A DNA stretch of 64,000 nucleotides, taken from contig NC_063257.1 in the NCBI RefSeq assembly GCF_019578655.1, positions 20,770,001 to 20,834,000 of the forward strand, written 5' to 3'. Below are positions 33,137-44,036 of the stretch, one piece after another. The notes below the pieces were generated by a model that made no database searches, was not told the DNA's origin, and was given only the letters and a program-made list of their open reading frames with translations. Numbering within the stretch: the first letter of the stretch is position 1; every line of letters begins with the position of its first letter. The DNA comes from Ricinus communis (taxonomy: Eukaryota > Streptophyta > Magnoliopsida > Malpighiales > Euphorbiaceae). The translations under genes were made by a program, and so were the position numbers.

Positions 33137-34588
33137 TGATGTGCATAGTTTTTCACATGTTTGCTTACATATTATTGTGCATTTTCTTAGCATTTAATGT
33201 GTTTTTATTCTAAGATCACTCGTGTTTTCTTTGCTTTTATATTCCAGGAGATTTTATAGGTCCATCATCAATGCTCGAGCAATTTTAGATCAATTCCTGG
33301 TGAAAACAGACGTAATCAGAAGCGTTTGACTTTGGGTTGACTTTTAGGAAGTCAACACAGCCGGTGTTTGAGCCAGCATAGGAACTCCCAGGTTATGTAG
33401 CTTAAGCATTTTGAAGCCCTAGAGCACAACACGGGTCAAAACACGCCCTTGCTCGATTCAGTTCACTTCATCATTTAGAGACCAACACGGCCTGAACACG
33501 GCCTGGAAATGGCCCGTGTTGAGGAGCATGGGCTGTGAACACGCCTATGTTGGCGTGTAGTATAAAATTGAATGAGCCAAAAAGAGAAAAGGTTCCGCAA
33601 TTTTGACTCTTCATCTTTCTCTGTATTTTCTTTAGATGCATTTTAGACATCCCAAGGCGGCTTCCAAGAGACTGATTTCACCTTTTGACGTCGGATTCAT
33701 GACTCTTGGGATTCAATTGAAGATTGAAGAGGAGTTTTGGAGCAATTCAAGAAGCATTTTGGAGATCATTTGCAGTGTAGATGAAGGCTTTGAGCTATTC
33801 ATCTAATCCTAGGGAAAAGGCTGTACATATTTTAATTTCTTTATTCTTTCATTTAATTGAATTTTTATTTGTTTTAGACATGAATATGTGTAGCTAGATT
33901 AATTGAACCCATTGGGGTTCCTTGCTATATTGGCTTTTGTACTGAATTGTTAAGATTGTTTGAGCTTTCTTTTCTTGTATTCTTTTTGCAATTAATAATA
34001 AAAATCCAGTTTTCTTTACATTGAATGTGTTGATTACTGTTCATAGAATTCTTTTAGTAATTGAGAAATTCTAATTGAATTTAGAAATTTAATTGTAAAA
34101 ACAAATTAATTTTCACTTAGAGACAAGGTCAATTAATTTGTTGGATTAAGAATTAACAAAGCTTAATAGAGGTGGATTAAAGCTTAAGGCTAACTTAATA
34201 ATCAATCGTTAGGAAGAGATTCCAACTTTAGGTTCTTAAGTTTAGGAATTCGATTTCTCGAGAGGAAAACCAAATTCAGTTTAGAATCCATTCATGGGTC
34301 GCATAACCGGACTCAACAATCTGTTATCCTTTGTTTGGTTGCCAACTAGTCTAGGTCCTCTTTAGCTTTGCTTTCTTGTTTTGATTATTCCATTTTCTCA
34401 TTCATTCTCGCATTACATTTAGAATTTAGCTTTTAGTTCGTTATTAGTTTTAGGTTAGATAACAAGGAATGAGTAGTAACTCTAGAATTTCACTTCCCCG
34501 AGGGATACGATATTTTAATGCTTCCTGTTGTGCTAGGCTGCATCGATAGATTCACTACCTTAGTTGTAGTTGCATAAGCATCGCATCA
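33137..34588 (+). repeat. 5' LTR of the second Athila-type element
   Basis: Starts TGATGTGCATAG, like the solo LTR at 3657, and ends GCATCGCATCA. It has the palindrome cluster (about 33355-33555: GACCAACACGGCC, AACACGGGTC and similar) followed by the TATA box TATAAAA at 33561-33567. The PBS lies six bases further on. Confidence 0.85.
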
Positions 34589-34594
34589 AGTTTT

Positions 34595-34612
34595 TGGCGC
34601 CGTTGCCGGGGA
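34595..34612 (+). promoter_or_regulatory. tRNA-Asp-type primer-binding site
   Basis: TGGCGCCGTTGCCGGGGA, unaltered complement of the plant tRNA-Asp 3' end, as in other Athila elements. It lies six bases after the LTR terminus CATCA. Confidence 0.92.
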
Positions 34613-34755
34613 ACTTTGTTTGAAAACCATAGTGAAATATGCTATTTGTTACTTTAGCCATTTTTTCTTTCCTGTTTTTGTCATTGTTTTTTTTTCCATT
34701 TATTCATTTAGTTATTTATTTGGGTTGTTGCTGTCTTGTTCATTTCAGGTAGTTT

Positions 34756-35640
34756 ATGACCAGGAGGTCTGATCCTGCACCAGTAGACCCTCTGCCCGAA
34801 CCAGAGCAATTCGTCAGGCAATTAAGAAAGCATTTAGATGCGGAGGAGGAGGAGCAGATTGAGATTCCTGTCCATATACCAATATACATGGGAGATGACA
34901 ACAGCAACGTTGCTGAAGCAAACAAGACGATGTACGAGTTTGCTAGACCATCCTTGGAGGGGACGCACACTAGTATATTGCGGCCACCTATTGCAGCGAA
35001 CAATTTTGAGATTAAGGCAAATGTCATTCAGATGGTGCAATAGAGTGTACAACGAACTTCTTGGAGATTTGTGATACCTTCAAGATTAATGGAACTACCG
35101 ATGATGCCATTCAACTTAGGTTGTTTCCATTTTCCTTGAGGGATAGAGCAAAGAGATGGCTACAGTCCCTACCAGCTAACACCATCACCATTTGGAATTC
35201 TTTGGTTGAGAATTTCTTTATAAGTGCTTTCCTCCTACTAAGACTGTAAAGATGCGTAATGATATTTTCTCTTTTATGCAGTTTGATGATGAGAGCATGT
35301 ATGATGCGTGGGAGAGGTACAAGGACTTGCTGAGATGTTGCCCACACCACAGTTTGCCATTATGGATGCAGGTGCAGACTTTTTACAACGGCTTGAACTC
35401 AGCCATGAGGTAGATGGTGGATGCAGCTGTATGTGGGGCCATCAATAGTAAGACGCCAGAGCAAGCCTATAACTTAATTGAGGAGATGGCCATGAACACA
35501 TATCAGTGGCAGTCTTTTAGAAGTAGGCCAGGATAACAGGGAGTGGTGAACCAGGTAGATTCTACATCAGCCTTGGCAGCTCAAGTGGAGCTTTTGGCCA
35601 AGAAAATCAACCAGCTCTAGATGCTAGTCTATGTAGCATA
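34756..35640 (+). pseudogene. Athila gag
   Basis: Starts MTRRSDPAPVDPLPEPEQFV and runs 95 residues through FARPSLEGTHTSILRPPIAA to a stop at 35041. It continues in other frames with [57 protein letters not shown] and QVQTFYNGLNS. The ATG at 34756, 144 bases after the PBS, is a reasonable true gag start. Later stops and frameshifts disable it. Confidence 0.85.
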
Positions 35641-35849
35641 ACTTGGCTGCGAGTTTTATAGTGGCCCGCACTACAGTGAAAACCATAATGCATGAGGTAT
35701 ATTTGCTTTTCTTTCATCTTCTTCTGTTGACCATGAACAAGGTGATTATATGGAAAATGCGCCTAGGTAGCAAAACAACCCATATAGCAAAACATACAAC
35801 CTAGGGTGGACATAGCTCTTAGAAATCAGCAGGCTCCATTTTGTAGTTG

Positions 35850-37600
35850 GATATATTTTAGGACAGAGGCTTGACAAAAAGTTCCAACCAATCTATTATG
35901 CTAGCAAGACATTGACAAATTCCCAAAAGCACTATAACACTACCGAGAAGGAGTTGCTTGCTGTCATATACACTTTTGAGAAGTTCCGCTCATATTTGGT
36001 GCTATCCAAGACCATGGTCTACACGGATCATTCGGCGTTGAGGTACTTGTTTGGAAACCATGATGCTTAGTCGAGACTCATTCGTTGGATTTTACTTTTG
36101 CAAGAGTTCGACATTGAGATCATGGATAAGAAGGGTGCGAAGAACTTAGCGCATATCACCTTTTGGGATTGGAGAATCTGAGCCTAGATGCACTTGATGA
36201 AAGGGCTATTGATGACAGTTTTCCGGATGAGTACTTGTGCTTTATTTAGGTATCTCTAAATATCCCTTGGTTTTTCGATTTTGCAAATCACTTGGTTGCA
36301 AAGGTCTTACCAAAGGTTTATGACATTTCAGCAAAAGAAGAAATTCTTTGCTGATTTGAAGTACTACATTCGGGAAGTCCCTTTTCTGTTTCGAGTTTGT
36401 GCAGACTAGGTGATTCGGCGATGCGTGTATAGGGAGGAGATCCTCCATATTTTGAGGCATTGTAATGAGGGACCGACGGGAGGTCATCAAGCAGCTAACC
36501 ATATTGCTAGGAAGGTTCTTGATGCTGGATTCTATTGGCCGACTATCTTTTAGGATGCTAGAGCATTCGTGCAAGTTTGTGATGCATGCCAGAGGTCAGG
36601 TAACATCTCTGCTCGTGATGAGATGCCCCAAATGAGCATTCAAGCGGTTAAGATTTTTGATGTTTAGGGCATTGACTTCATGGGGCCCTTTCCTTCTTCT
36701 TTTAGCAATAAATATATCCTTATTGCTGTTGAGTATTTATCTAAGTGGCCAGAAGTGCAGGCTTTCCCTACTAATGATGCTCGAGTCGTTACTAAGTTCT
36801 TTAAGCGATTGTTTGCTAGATTTTGCACACCTAGGGCAGTAATTAGTGATAGAGGGACTCATTTTTGTAATGCTCAACTGGAGAGAGTACCTAAGCGATA
36901 TGGAGTGACCCATAGATTTTCTATCTATCATCCGTAGACTAGTGGGCAAGTAGAGGTTACCAATAGGGGTTTGAAATGCATCTTAGAGAAAACTGTGATA
37001 GTAAGGAGGAAGGATTGGGCGAATAAGTTAGATGATGCACTTTGGGCATTTAGGACAGACTATCGTACTTCTATAGGTTTTACACCTTATAGGCTTGTGT
37101 ATGGGAAAGCTTGCCATTTACCTGTAGAGTTAGAGCATAGAGCCCTTTGGGCCTTGAGAACTTGCAATTTTGATGTTGATTCTGCAAGTAAACAGAGATA
37201 GTGGCAGCTCAATAAGTTGGATGAGTGGCGCCAGCAAGCTTATGGTAACTCATTCATCTACAAGGAGCGGACCAAAAAGTGGCACGATAAGCAGTTGAGG
37301 GGCTACAAGGAGTTTCAAGTTGGAAATTGAGTTTTGCTCTATAATTCACGTCTCCGTTTGTTTCCAAGAAAGCTCTAGAGTCGTTGGTCAGGCCGTTCAT
37401 GATCCAGCAGGTGTTCCCATATGGCATGGTTGAATTGCATCATCCCAATAAAGGAAATTTCAAGGTGAATGGCCATCGCTTAGAGCATTATCATGGAGAC
37501 TCGTTTGAGGTTGAGGAGCGCGTCAATATGGTTTGTTCCAGCGAGAGTGACCTTTTGCATGAGTCCAGCTACATGGCTCGATCAAAAGAAGCACTCTAGG
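35850..37600 (+). pseudogene. Athila RNase H and integrase
   Basis: From about 35850: LGQRLDKKFQPIYYASKTLT, TEKELLAVIYTFEKFRSYLV and YTDHSALRYLFG (RNase H). Integrase in broken frames: GPTGGHQAANH-like finger, [66 protein letters not shown] and KVNGHRLEHYHGDSFEVEER (to 37590). Gag sequence (RNQQAP-like) runs directly into RNase H, so protease and RT were deleted. Homologous to 17346-19200 on the other strand. Confidence 0.85.
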
Positions 37601-37756
37601 GAGGCATTCCAGAGCTTATCCTTTGCATTTCTACATTTTTTAGAATTTTGTTATTTTTATTGTTTTTATTCTTGGTTGAAAATTACTTGGTTGTGTAGAT
37701 TATTGGTCTATACAGGTGTTAGTGTACAAAATAGAGTGAAAGCACATTTCTAGGCA

Positions 37757-37876
37757 TCAACACGGGCTTGGCACGATTTCCAACATGGTCCGTGTCTCGA
37801 ACACGGTCCACAACACGAACCAGTCGGTAGAGAATGGCTATAAATACGTAGAATTATAACCATTCTCTGCCGACTG
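37757..37876 (+). promoter_or_regulatory. Internal palindrome cluster, TATA box and hairpin after integrase
   Basis: CACGGGCTTGGCACG, CATGGTCCGTGTC and CGAACACGGTCC boxes (37753-37820) are followed by a 16-bp inverted repeat, AGTCGGTAGAGAATGG (37822-37837) with CCATTCTCTGCCGACT (37860-37875), one mismatch. CTATAAATACG lies in its 22-base loop. Position and order match 16668-17050 of the other Athila element. Function as an internal promoter is an inference. Confidence 0.45.
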
Positions 37877-38380
37877 GCTATTTATTTAGGAGTTATTTGT
37901 TTCCTTGTTTATTTAGGAATCTTGACCATCTCTTATTCCCTTTCTTTAAGGAGTTATTTGTTTCCTTGTTGATTTAGGAATCTTGGCCGTATATCCTAGT
38001 CATTTTAGGATTAGGATTATTTTGTTTTAAACTCTATAAATAGAGCTATATAATTCGGCAAAAGCATATATAATCTTTGATTGAATAGAAAACCTTGTTT
38101 TTGCTTAAAGAGTTTCTTTGAGTGTTCTTGAGATTAAAGCTTATTGTTTACGTTTTGATTTCACTTCTACCTTAATTTAATTCTATTAACTTGTTAGTTT
38201 CTAGGATTAATTAAGCTCATCTCATTATAGCTATTGATCTTGTTTCTTTATAAATAAGGGTGATAGTTCCGCAAATAAATTTTGGCAAACCTTATAAGTA
38301 TTGATCTTGGCGTGTAATCTTCTCTTCCAAAGAAGGTTTACATCATTCACCATTATCCTCTACTATTTTATTTCTCATGT
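37877..38380 (+). other. LTR- or promoter-like segment of unknown family
   Basis: Two tandem copies of about 75-80 bases (GGAGTTATTTGTTTCCTTGT ... TTTAGGAATCTTG; about 37890-38000) precede the TATA-like CTCTATAAATAGAGC (38031-38045) and a leader-like stretch. It resembles the R/U5 region of a retroelement LTR but has no partner in the window. The segment at 56980-57300 has a similar general layout. Confidence 0.35.
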
Positions 38381-38758
38381 GTGATATATTGTGCATTTAT
38401 CTTTTTCCTTATTCATTTTGGCAAGCTTGGTGGATCTAGAATATATGAGTTAGAGGATGTGAGGCCTTCTTATCGTCTTAAGGCCACCAGTGGATCTGGT
38501 TCTTCTACCATGGCTGCTCTAGATATTCCTACTTTGATGATGCCTGATGTGATTCTAAAGAGCATTCTCTTCCTCCCTGATCTAACTATGCCCTACTGGA
38601 GTCCATCAGGCACTATTGATCACCGCTTTACACTAGAGGAAGTGTTCCCCCTAGAGTTCTCTACTAGTGATGGTACTCATTTAATTGACTCTTCCTTGAT
38701 TCTTTCCACATTATCTACTTTCCTAAAATATGTTAGTAATACTCATACAATATAGAGA
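38381..38758 (+). CDS. Unrecognised ORF, probably retroelement-derived
   Basis: An uninterrupted frame of about 124 residues contains GSRIYELEDVRPSYRLKATS, STMAALDIPTLMMPDVILKS and PYWSPSGTIDHRFTLEEVFP. I recognise no domain. The first residues are hydrophobic and probably not translated; the next ATG in frame is in STMAAL (38510). It lies downstream of the LTR-like segment 37877-38380 and may be a gag start or an extra ORF. Low confidence that it is a gene. Confidence 0.25.
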
Positions 38759-38760
38759 TT

Positions 38761-39280
38761 CAAAGAGACCAATTTGAGCATATGCATCGGTTTGCTACTG
38801 CTGCCAAGAGACAGTTCTTCATTGTCGGAAAATAATGAAGGGTATGTATAAACAAAACAAATTGTATGATACATATGTTATTATATGCAATGCATGCCTA
38901 GTCCTTTGGTTTGTACAAAGAGATCATAAAAGCCTGCATAAGGAGAATGAGGATCAGCACTAGCGGATTGAGACTCTGACACTCCAGCTATCTGCTCTTC
39001 GTACCTAGTGTAGGAGTCTGACTCTGATGAAGGGATGGATGATTTTGGGGACGGCTCTAGCAGTTTCTTGTGACTTTGTATTAATTTAGCTTTTACTATT
39101 TTTGTTAATACTTTAACTACTGATATTGGTTTTAAAAGAAACAATCCTTTATTTGAGTTTGAGCACCTTATAAATGCTATTTTTTATCATTTATTGTCAA
39201 TTATACATGTATACAACTTGCTTAAATGATTGAATACATAAAATATAACAAAAAGTAAGATTTTCAGGCTGTCTCAGATT
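38761..39280. other. Stretch without a recognisable gene
   Basis: A minus-strand frame (39144-38881) reads SSPKSSIPSSESDSYTRYEE and continues Ser-rich. I recognise no family. The rest has stops in all frames. Confidence 0.3.
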
Positions 39281-39284
39281 GAAA

Positions 39285-39350
39285 AATCGATCAACTATAG
39301 AGCTTAGTCGATCGGCTCTATGCATAGCCAAACGGTTATGCGCTGCAGAG
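39285..39350 (+). promoter_or_regulatory. GCCGATCGGC-like box cluster upstream of a PMD ORF
   Basis: AATCGATCAACTATAGAGC, TTAGTCGATCGGCTCTATGC and ATAGCCAAACGG lie in 65 bases, about 35-100 bases before the PMD ATG at 39384. They belong to the same palindrome family as the Tat LTR clusters. No convincing TATA box follows here. Confidence 0.4.
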
Positions 39351-39383
39351 TCTGAATTTGACTGCACTTCTTGCTCTAGAAAT

Positions 39384-40720
39384 ATGCATACTTCCCCCAG
39401 CTTCTTCAAACTCAATTCTTATTCTTCTCTTCTTCAAAAACATGACTCAGAATCATTAAAAACCATAACAGGTGATGAATGGATCAAACTTGGAAAATCT
39501 TATCTCTCATCTTTCAAGCATACCAAGCTAGACTATGAGTTTCTGCATTCAACTGCTACCTTTTGGTATTCGAAAGCCATGTTTCTTGCTTCAACTTCTA
39601 AGAGTTTTGCCTAATGATTTAAGAGTTTACTCTAATTATTGGAGGTTCTAGTGAGTCTACTGATCCTATTTCCTCGCTAAGTCTTACTGAGTCCTTTTCT
39701 GGCAAACTCGTTGAGTTATTCAATATGCCCCCAGTTGCGGTAGTTTCCCAAACTGTTGGTGGATATGTTACCCTTACTTCATTCATTTTCTGTTATGAAA
39801 AGAAGGAGAGAGGTTCACCTGTTTAGGTTAGAATGGTGAGTTTTTGCATTTATGCCCAATTTCTGTTGATTTTCCTGCAATGAGATAGGGATATCATAAT
39901 TGCTGGTATTTTTTACAAAGTGGAGCATGGTGCTAATCCAATTCCAGTATTTCCACTTAAAACCATTATTGGGTTAGACAAGTTCAAAACCCATCAAGGA
40001 CTCACTAGCAGTCTTACTCTTTTGCAAGTAAGCAACCCAAATCTCTCTATTTTTTGTTTAAGCCACCCTTTAGGATTTTCAAGTTAGTAGACTAATGTCT
40101 TAACTTTTGCCTAAGCCATCCTTTCGAATTTTTAATATATCATTTTTCCTTATTTCCCTTTCTCTTTTCTTTTCCTTTTTCCTTTTTATAGATTTGGTTG
40201 TGCAAAAAGTTTAGGCTGTTGGAGATTCCTAGAGACATTGCCAAGTATGAGCCAAAGCATGTGCAAACTCGCTCCATCATCAAGCTTAAGGCCAATAAAG
40301 ACTGGATGAAGGGTCTGTCAAACACCTTTATTCGTTGGACCTACCCGTGGTGGAAGATTCGACATTTTACACTTCTAATATATGGGGCATGTGTTCCTTT
40401 ACCAGGACTTCGAGAGTCCACTTTCTACACTCCATCTAGGCTTTCCAGCCAATACAAGAGAAAATAACTTATCCTCGAGTATCCTCCTGATTTCAAAAGT
40501 TTTTCATTGAGACAGGACTTTCTAGAAAGATTGAGAGGTTGTAGCCTCGCCATACCATGATGTGAAACATCAATGCTAAATGTGACCTGACCACTAATGA
40601 TAACTACAAGGCTTGGGTTTCCCTTCTTATCAGCACTACACCTAGTTTTGCAAGAGATAAGAGAACTAGGGTACTCTGTACCGAGTCTAAGGAAAATATG
40701 GCAAAGAGGAGAAAATAAAA
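39384..40720 (+). pseudogene. PMD protein ORF of a Tat element, two exons
   Basis: From ATG 39384: ITGDEWIKLGKSYLSSFKHT, KLDYEFLHSTATFW, then in shifting frames FSGKLVELFNMPPVAV, TLTSFIFCYEKKERGSPV, RMVSFCIYAQFLL, FYKVEHGANPIPVFPLKTII and LTLLQ. An intron follows (40028-40191; GTAAGC ... TTTTTATAG). Exon 2 reads IWLCKKFRLLEIPRDIAKYE, NTFIRWTYPWWKI and PLPGLRESTFYTPSRLSSQY. This is the plant mobile domain pattern, homologous block for block to 62726-61430 on the other strand. The protein is broken by stops. Its 3' end abuts a Tat LTR (40744). Confidence 0.65.
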
Positions 40721-40743
40721 ATTGCTTCTATTATAGATCTTAT

Positions 40744-41387
40744 TGTGGGCGGTGGTTTCGAGCATGCACCTAATTATCTCTAACAACTATGGTACCGCAA
40801 CGCTTTTCAACCTAATTGGGAACACGCTAGCTAGTCATTGAGACTAGCACGAAGAGAAAGAGTCGCAACCCAAGTAATTTTCCAAGATCTTCTACTAATT
40901 CAATGGCGTACTAGATTCCATAAGGAAGCTTCCCCATATCCAAAGATGGATTCAAAAACCAACTTCCTTATTTGTGTATCCCTACTTTTAATTTTATTAA
41001 TTAATAGCTTATTCCCTATAAATGCAACATAATAATTCTACATATCACGCATTACAACATGTGAGGTATACCTAAGTCTAGCCCATTTTAGATTTAGCCC
41101 AATTCTCTTTTTATGTAATTAGCCTAAGTTAACTATTCAATTTTGTACAAAGAGGCCCACTTAATCGAGCCTAATTACAATTTATAATTTGATTACCAAG
41201 TATTTATCCTAAGTGGGCTATAATTACATGCCAATGCCCAATTTAATTTTTGTATTCTAAGTGGGTTTATTAATCAGTTAAATATGGCAAAGTCCGTTAA
41301 GTCCAAATGAGTTTTATGATTTAAGCCTAATATATCATCCTTTAGCCTAATGAGCTACAAATTACATGCCAAAGCCTAATTACAAGC
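40744..41387 (-). repeat. Partial Tat LTR, minus orientation
   Basis: Starts TGTGGGCGGTGGTTTCGAGC and follows 5803-6440 in order (GACTACGACACTGCAAGG-like, AAGGAAGCTTC, CCAACTTCCTTATTTGTGTA, TTCCCTATAAATGCAACATA). It is cut at 41387, where a second copy begins in the same orientation. No PBS is present on its left side. Confidence 0.75.
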
Positions 41388-43410
41388 TTTAGGCGGCAAT
41401 TTCAGGCACAAACCCAAGTGCCTCTAGCGACTACGACACTGCAAGACTTTTCAACCTAATAAGGAACACGCTAACTACTCATAAATACTACCGCAGAGAA
41501 AGGGAGTCATCACTCGGGTAATTCTCCGAGACACTTTTACTACTTGTAGTGTGTTTCTAGATTCCATAAGGAAGCTTCGCCACATCTAGAGATGGATCCA
41601 AAAGCCAACTTCCTTATTTGTCTATGGTTATTTTTAATTTTATTATTTAGTGGGCTTTTTCCTATGAACACAACAATTATAACTCTATAATTAATTACTA
41701 CAGCATGTGAGGTCCATCTAAGTCTAGCCCATTTTAATTAGGTCTAATCCCATTTATTTTGTTAGCCTAGTTGTACTATTTAATTATGCATGAAGCCCAC
41801 CTAGTCTAGCTCAATTACAGATTATGCTTTGATTGCCAAGTTTTTAACCTAAGTAGACTATTCATTTATATGCCAAGGTCCAATTAGGTTTTCCTATTCT
41901 AAGTGAGTTTGTTAATTGATTTTAAATATGGTACAAGCCTACTAAGTCTATATTGATTTTAATTTATGTTGAAATTACTGATATTTAACTTAATGGACTA
42001 TATTTTACATGTAAAGCCCAATTTTAGTCTAAGTCTAGGTGTTAAATTTTAATTTTCAATCAAGCATCACAAATCTGCCATTCATTCACATAGTAAAGTA
42101 AAAATAAAGGAAAGCAGTAAACCTAAACTATTACAACTCTTCTTACAACTAAATACGCTTTAAAAACATCAAATCTAGGTCTGGAAAGGCCAAAAATGAC
42201 AATTAGGGCCGAAAATCTTCAAACAAGATGAATTTAGGATGAACAGCCGATTGGTGACCTTACAGAGCCGGTCAGCTCAACACCTCTAGAACAGTTGATT
42301 TTGCTTTGGTTTTGGCTTCTCCACTGTTCAAAATTCGATTCACATGCATAAAACACATCAAATGTGATTAGTACATGTAACATCATAGGACAAAGGCATA
42401 AAACAATTGGTTTTAAGGCAAGAAAATGTAAAACGACTAAAAAATAAATTTACAGTAGACAAGACTTCTTTTCATGGAAATTTCTTAAAGCTAACCATAT
42501 GAATCTAATAAAAGTAGATCTAATCATTCACACATGCATATTATCATCAAGGCAAAGAAATTCTAACATGTTAACCTACTCATATAATCATCAGATCTAA
42601 AATTCAAGAAGAGCATGTAATCCGATTCAAAACCGTATCATAAAAATAGTAATAGATTGCTAAAATCCAAATCTAAATATATAGAATATGTAAATCATTA
42701 ACAGTTATCATACATCAACTCTAGCAGGTTTTTAATAAGATAAAATCACAAGAAAAGAGTAAAAGATATGTTGATAATTTCAGATTTGGGAACCCTTTAG
42801 TTGTCACTATATTGTGCAGATCCTTTATTCTTAAGTAATGAGGAGGAGGTACAATCAAGTATGGGGTAAGGATCTAGAGTGTTTAGAGTTTATCTTTGTG
42901 TCAGATCTTTGAAAGTAGGCACTACCTCTAGAAAACCCTTTATGTCGTTCTATCAAAGTTACCAAAATGGTATGTCCTTTGTTACTGTGTGTTACTATTA
43001 ATTGCTATCGATTATCAATAATTGCCTATAACTGCAAATAAATGCTAACCCTAAACCTAGAGTCTCTCTTTCTATTTATAGAAGTAATATTTTAGAAAAT
43101 CCTAGAGAATTTGATAATATCAATAATTAAAAAAGAATTCTTTTTATTTATCGAGATGTTCTAAGGATAAATATAAAACAAAACATTTTAAATTCAAGTT
43201 ATTATCGATAAAAGGTTTTAGAAGGTATATTTTGGAGTTTTAAATCGAGAAAACACACAAAACGATATCGAAAATCAAAACGGGATCAATTGAGACTGTG
43301 TAGAGCTGATTTAACTATACGCAAAGTCGACTGGCTCAAGGGGCCGAAAGTTCTACTTTTTTACATTTTAGTCCTTGAGCTTTAAAAACTGCAGTTTGAT
43401 TCTACAAACT
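41388..43410 (-). repeat. Near-complete Tat LTR, minus orientation
   Basis: TTTAGGCGGCAATTTCAGGC aligns with TGTGGGCGGTGGTTTCAGGC. The full order of LTR blocks follows, including palindrome clusters at about 42243-42275 and 43298-43340, to TTTTAGTCCTTGAGC. The outermost 130-180 bases are missing. It ends about 630 bases upstream of the CHX start codon. Confidence 0.75.
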
Positions 43411-44036
43411 TAAATATTAAAAATATTTTAAAAAATTTAATTTATTATAATTTTTATAAAATATTAAAAGTTCTATTAATTTTATCTATAAACTCAATAT
43501 GTATTATTATTTATAATAAAAATAATTACAACAATTGTGACGCACGAGGAAACAACTAATTATTAATAATTATATGCAAAGTAACAAATAAAAAATATTA
43601 GTAATTAATTAAAAAAATGATTTACCTCTATTATGTTAAATAAAAAAGAATATTTCTCTAAATTTTCTCCATAACAATGTGGAGATCTCAATTCATATAA
43701 TAGATAACCTCGTATAGATTACTCAATTTAAGTTTAGCCAAGACAGGTATAATAAATATTCATAAATAAGAAAAACATAAATGAGAGACAGAGAAAGATG
43801 ATTAATTTATCTCATACATTAGAAGGAAAATTGGTCAACTGAGCTAGCACCCAAATTCACGCTTATCCACATTCATTGAGAATGCCTTCTCTTTCTCTAT
43901 TAACCTCTCTTTCTCTCTGTCTTTCTTCTTTCTATGTCTTTGTTCTTTCTGCATGTTTTCTTTTGTTCCTTTTTCATAAATTCCTGTTATGGTTAGGGTT
44001 TTTCCAGTTTATCATTATCCTGACAGACGGTATACA
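43411..44036 (+). promoter_or_regulatory. Upstream region and 5' leader of the CHX gene
   Basis: Very AT-rich to about 43800, then a pyrimidine-rich leader (43885-43945, CTTTCTCT/TCTTTC runs) typical of plant transcription start regions. TATA-like ATAAATATTCATAAATAAG lies at 43751-43770. An upstream ATG at 43882 opens a 70-codon frame that ends at 44094, past the CHX start codon and in another frame. Confidence 0.45.

Larger units (their letters stand above)
33137..37876 (+). mobile_element. Second Athila-type element, plus strand, internally deleted
   Basis: 5' LTR (33137-34588), PBS, gag, then RNase H and integrase without protease and RT, and an internal palindrome cluster with TATA box. 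No matching 3' LTR is found downstream, so the 3' end is lost or replaced. Gag and integrase are close relatives of those in the minus-strand Athila element. Confidence 0.8.
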
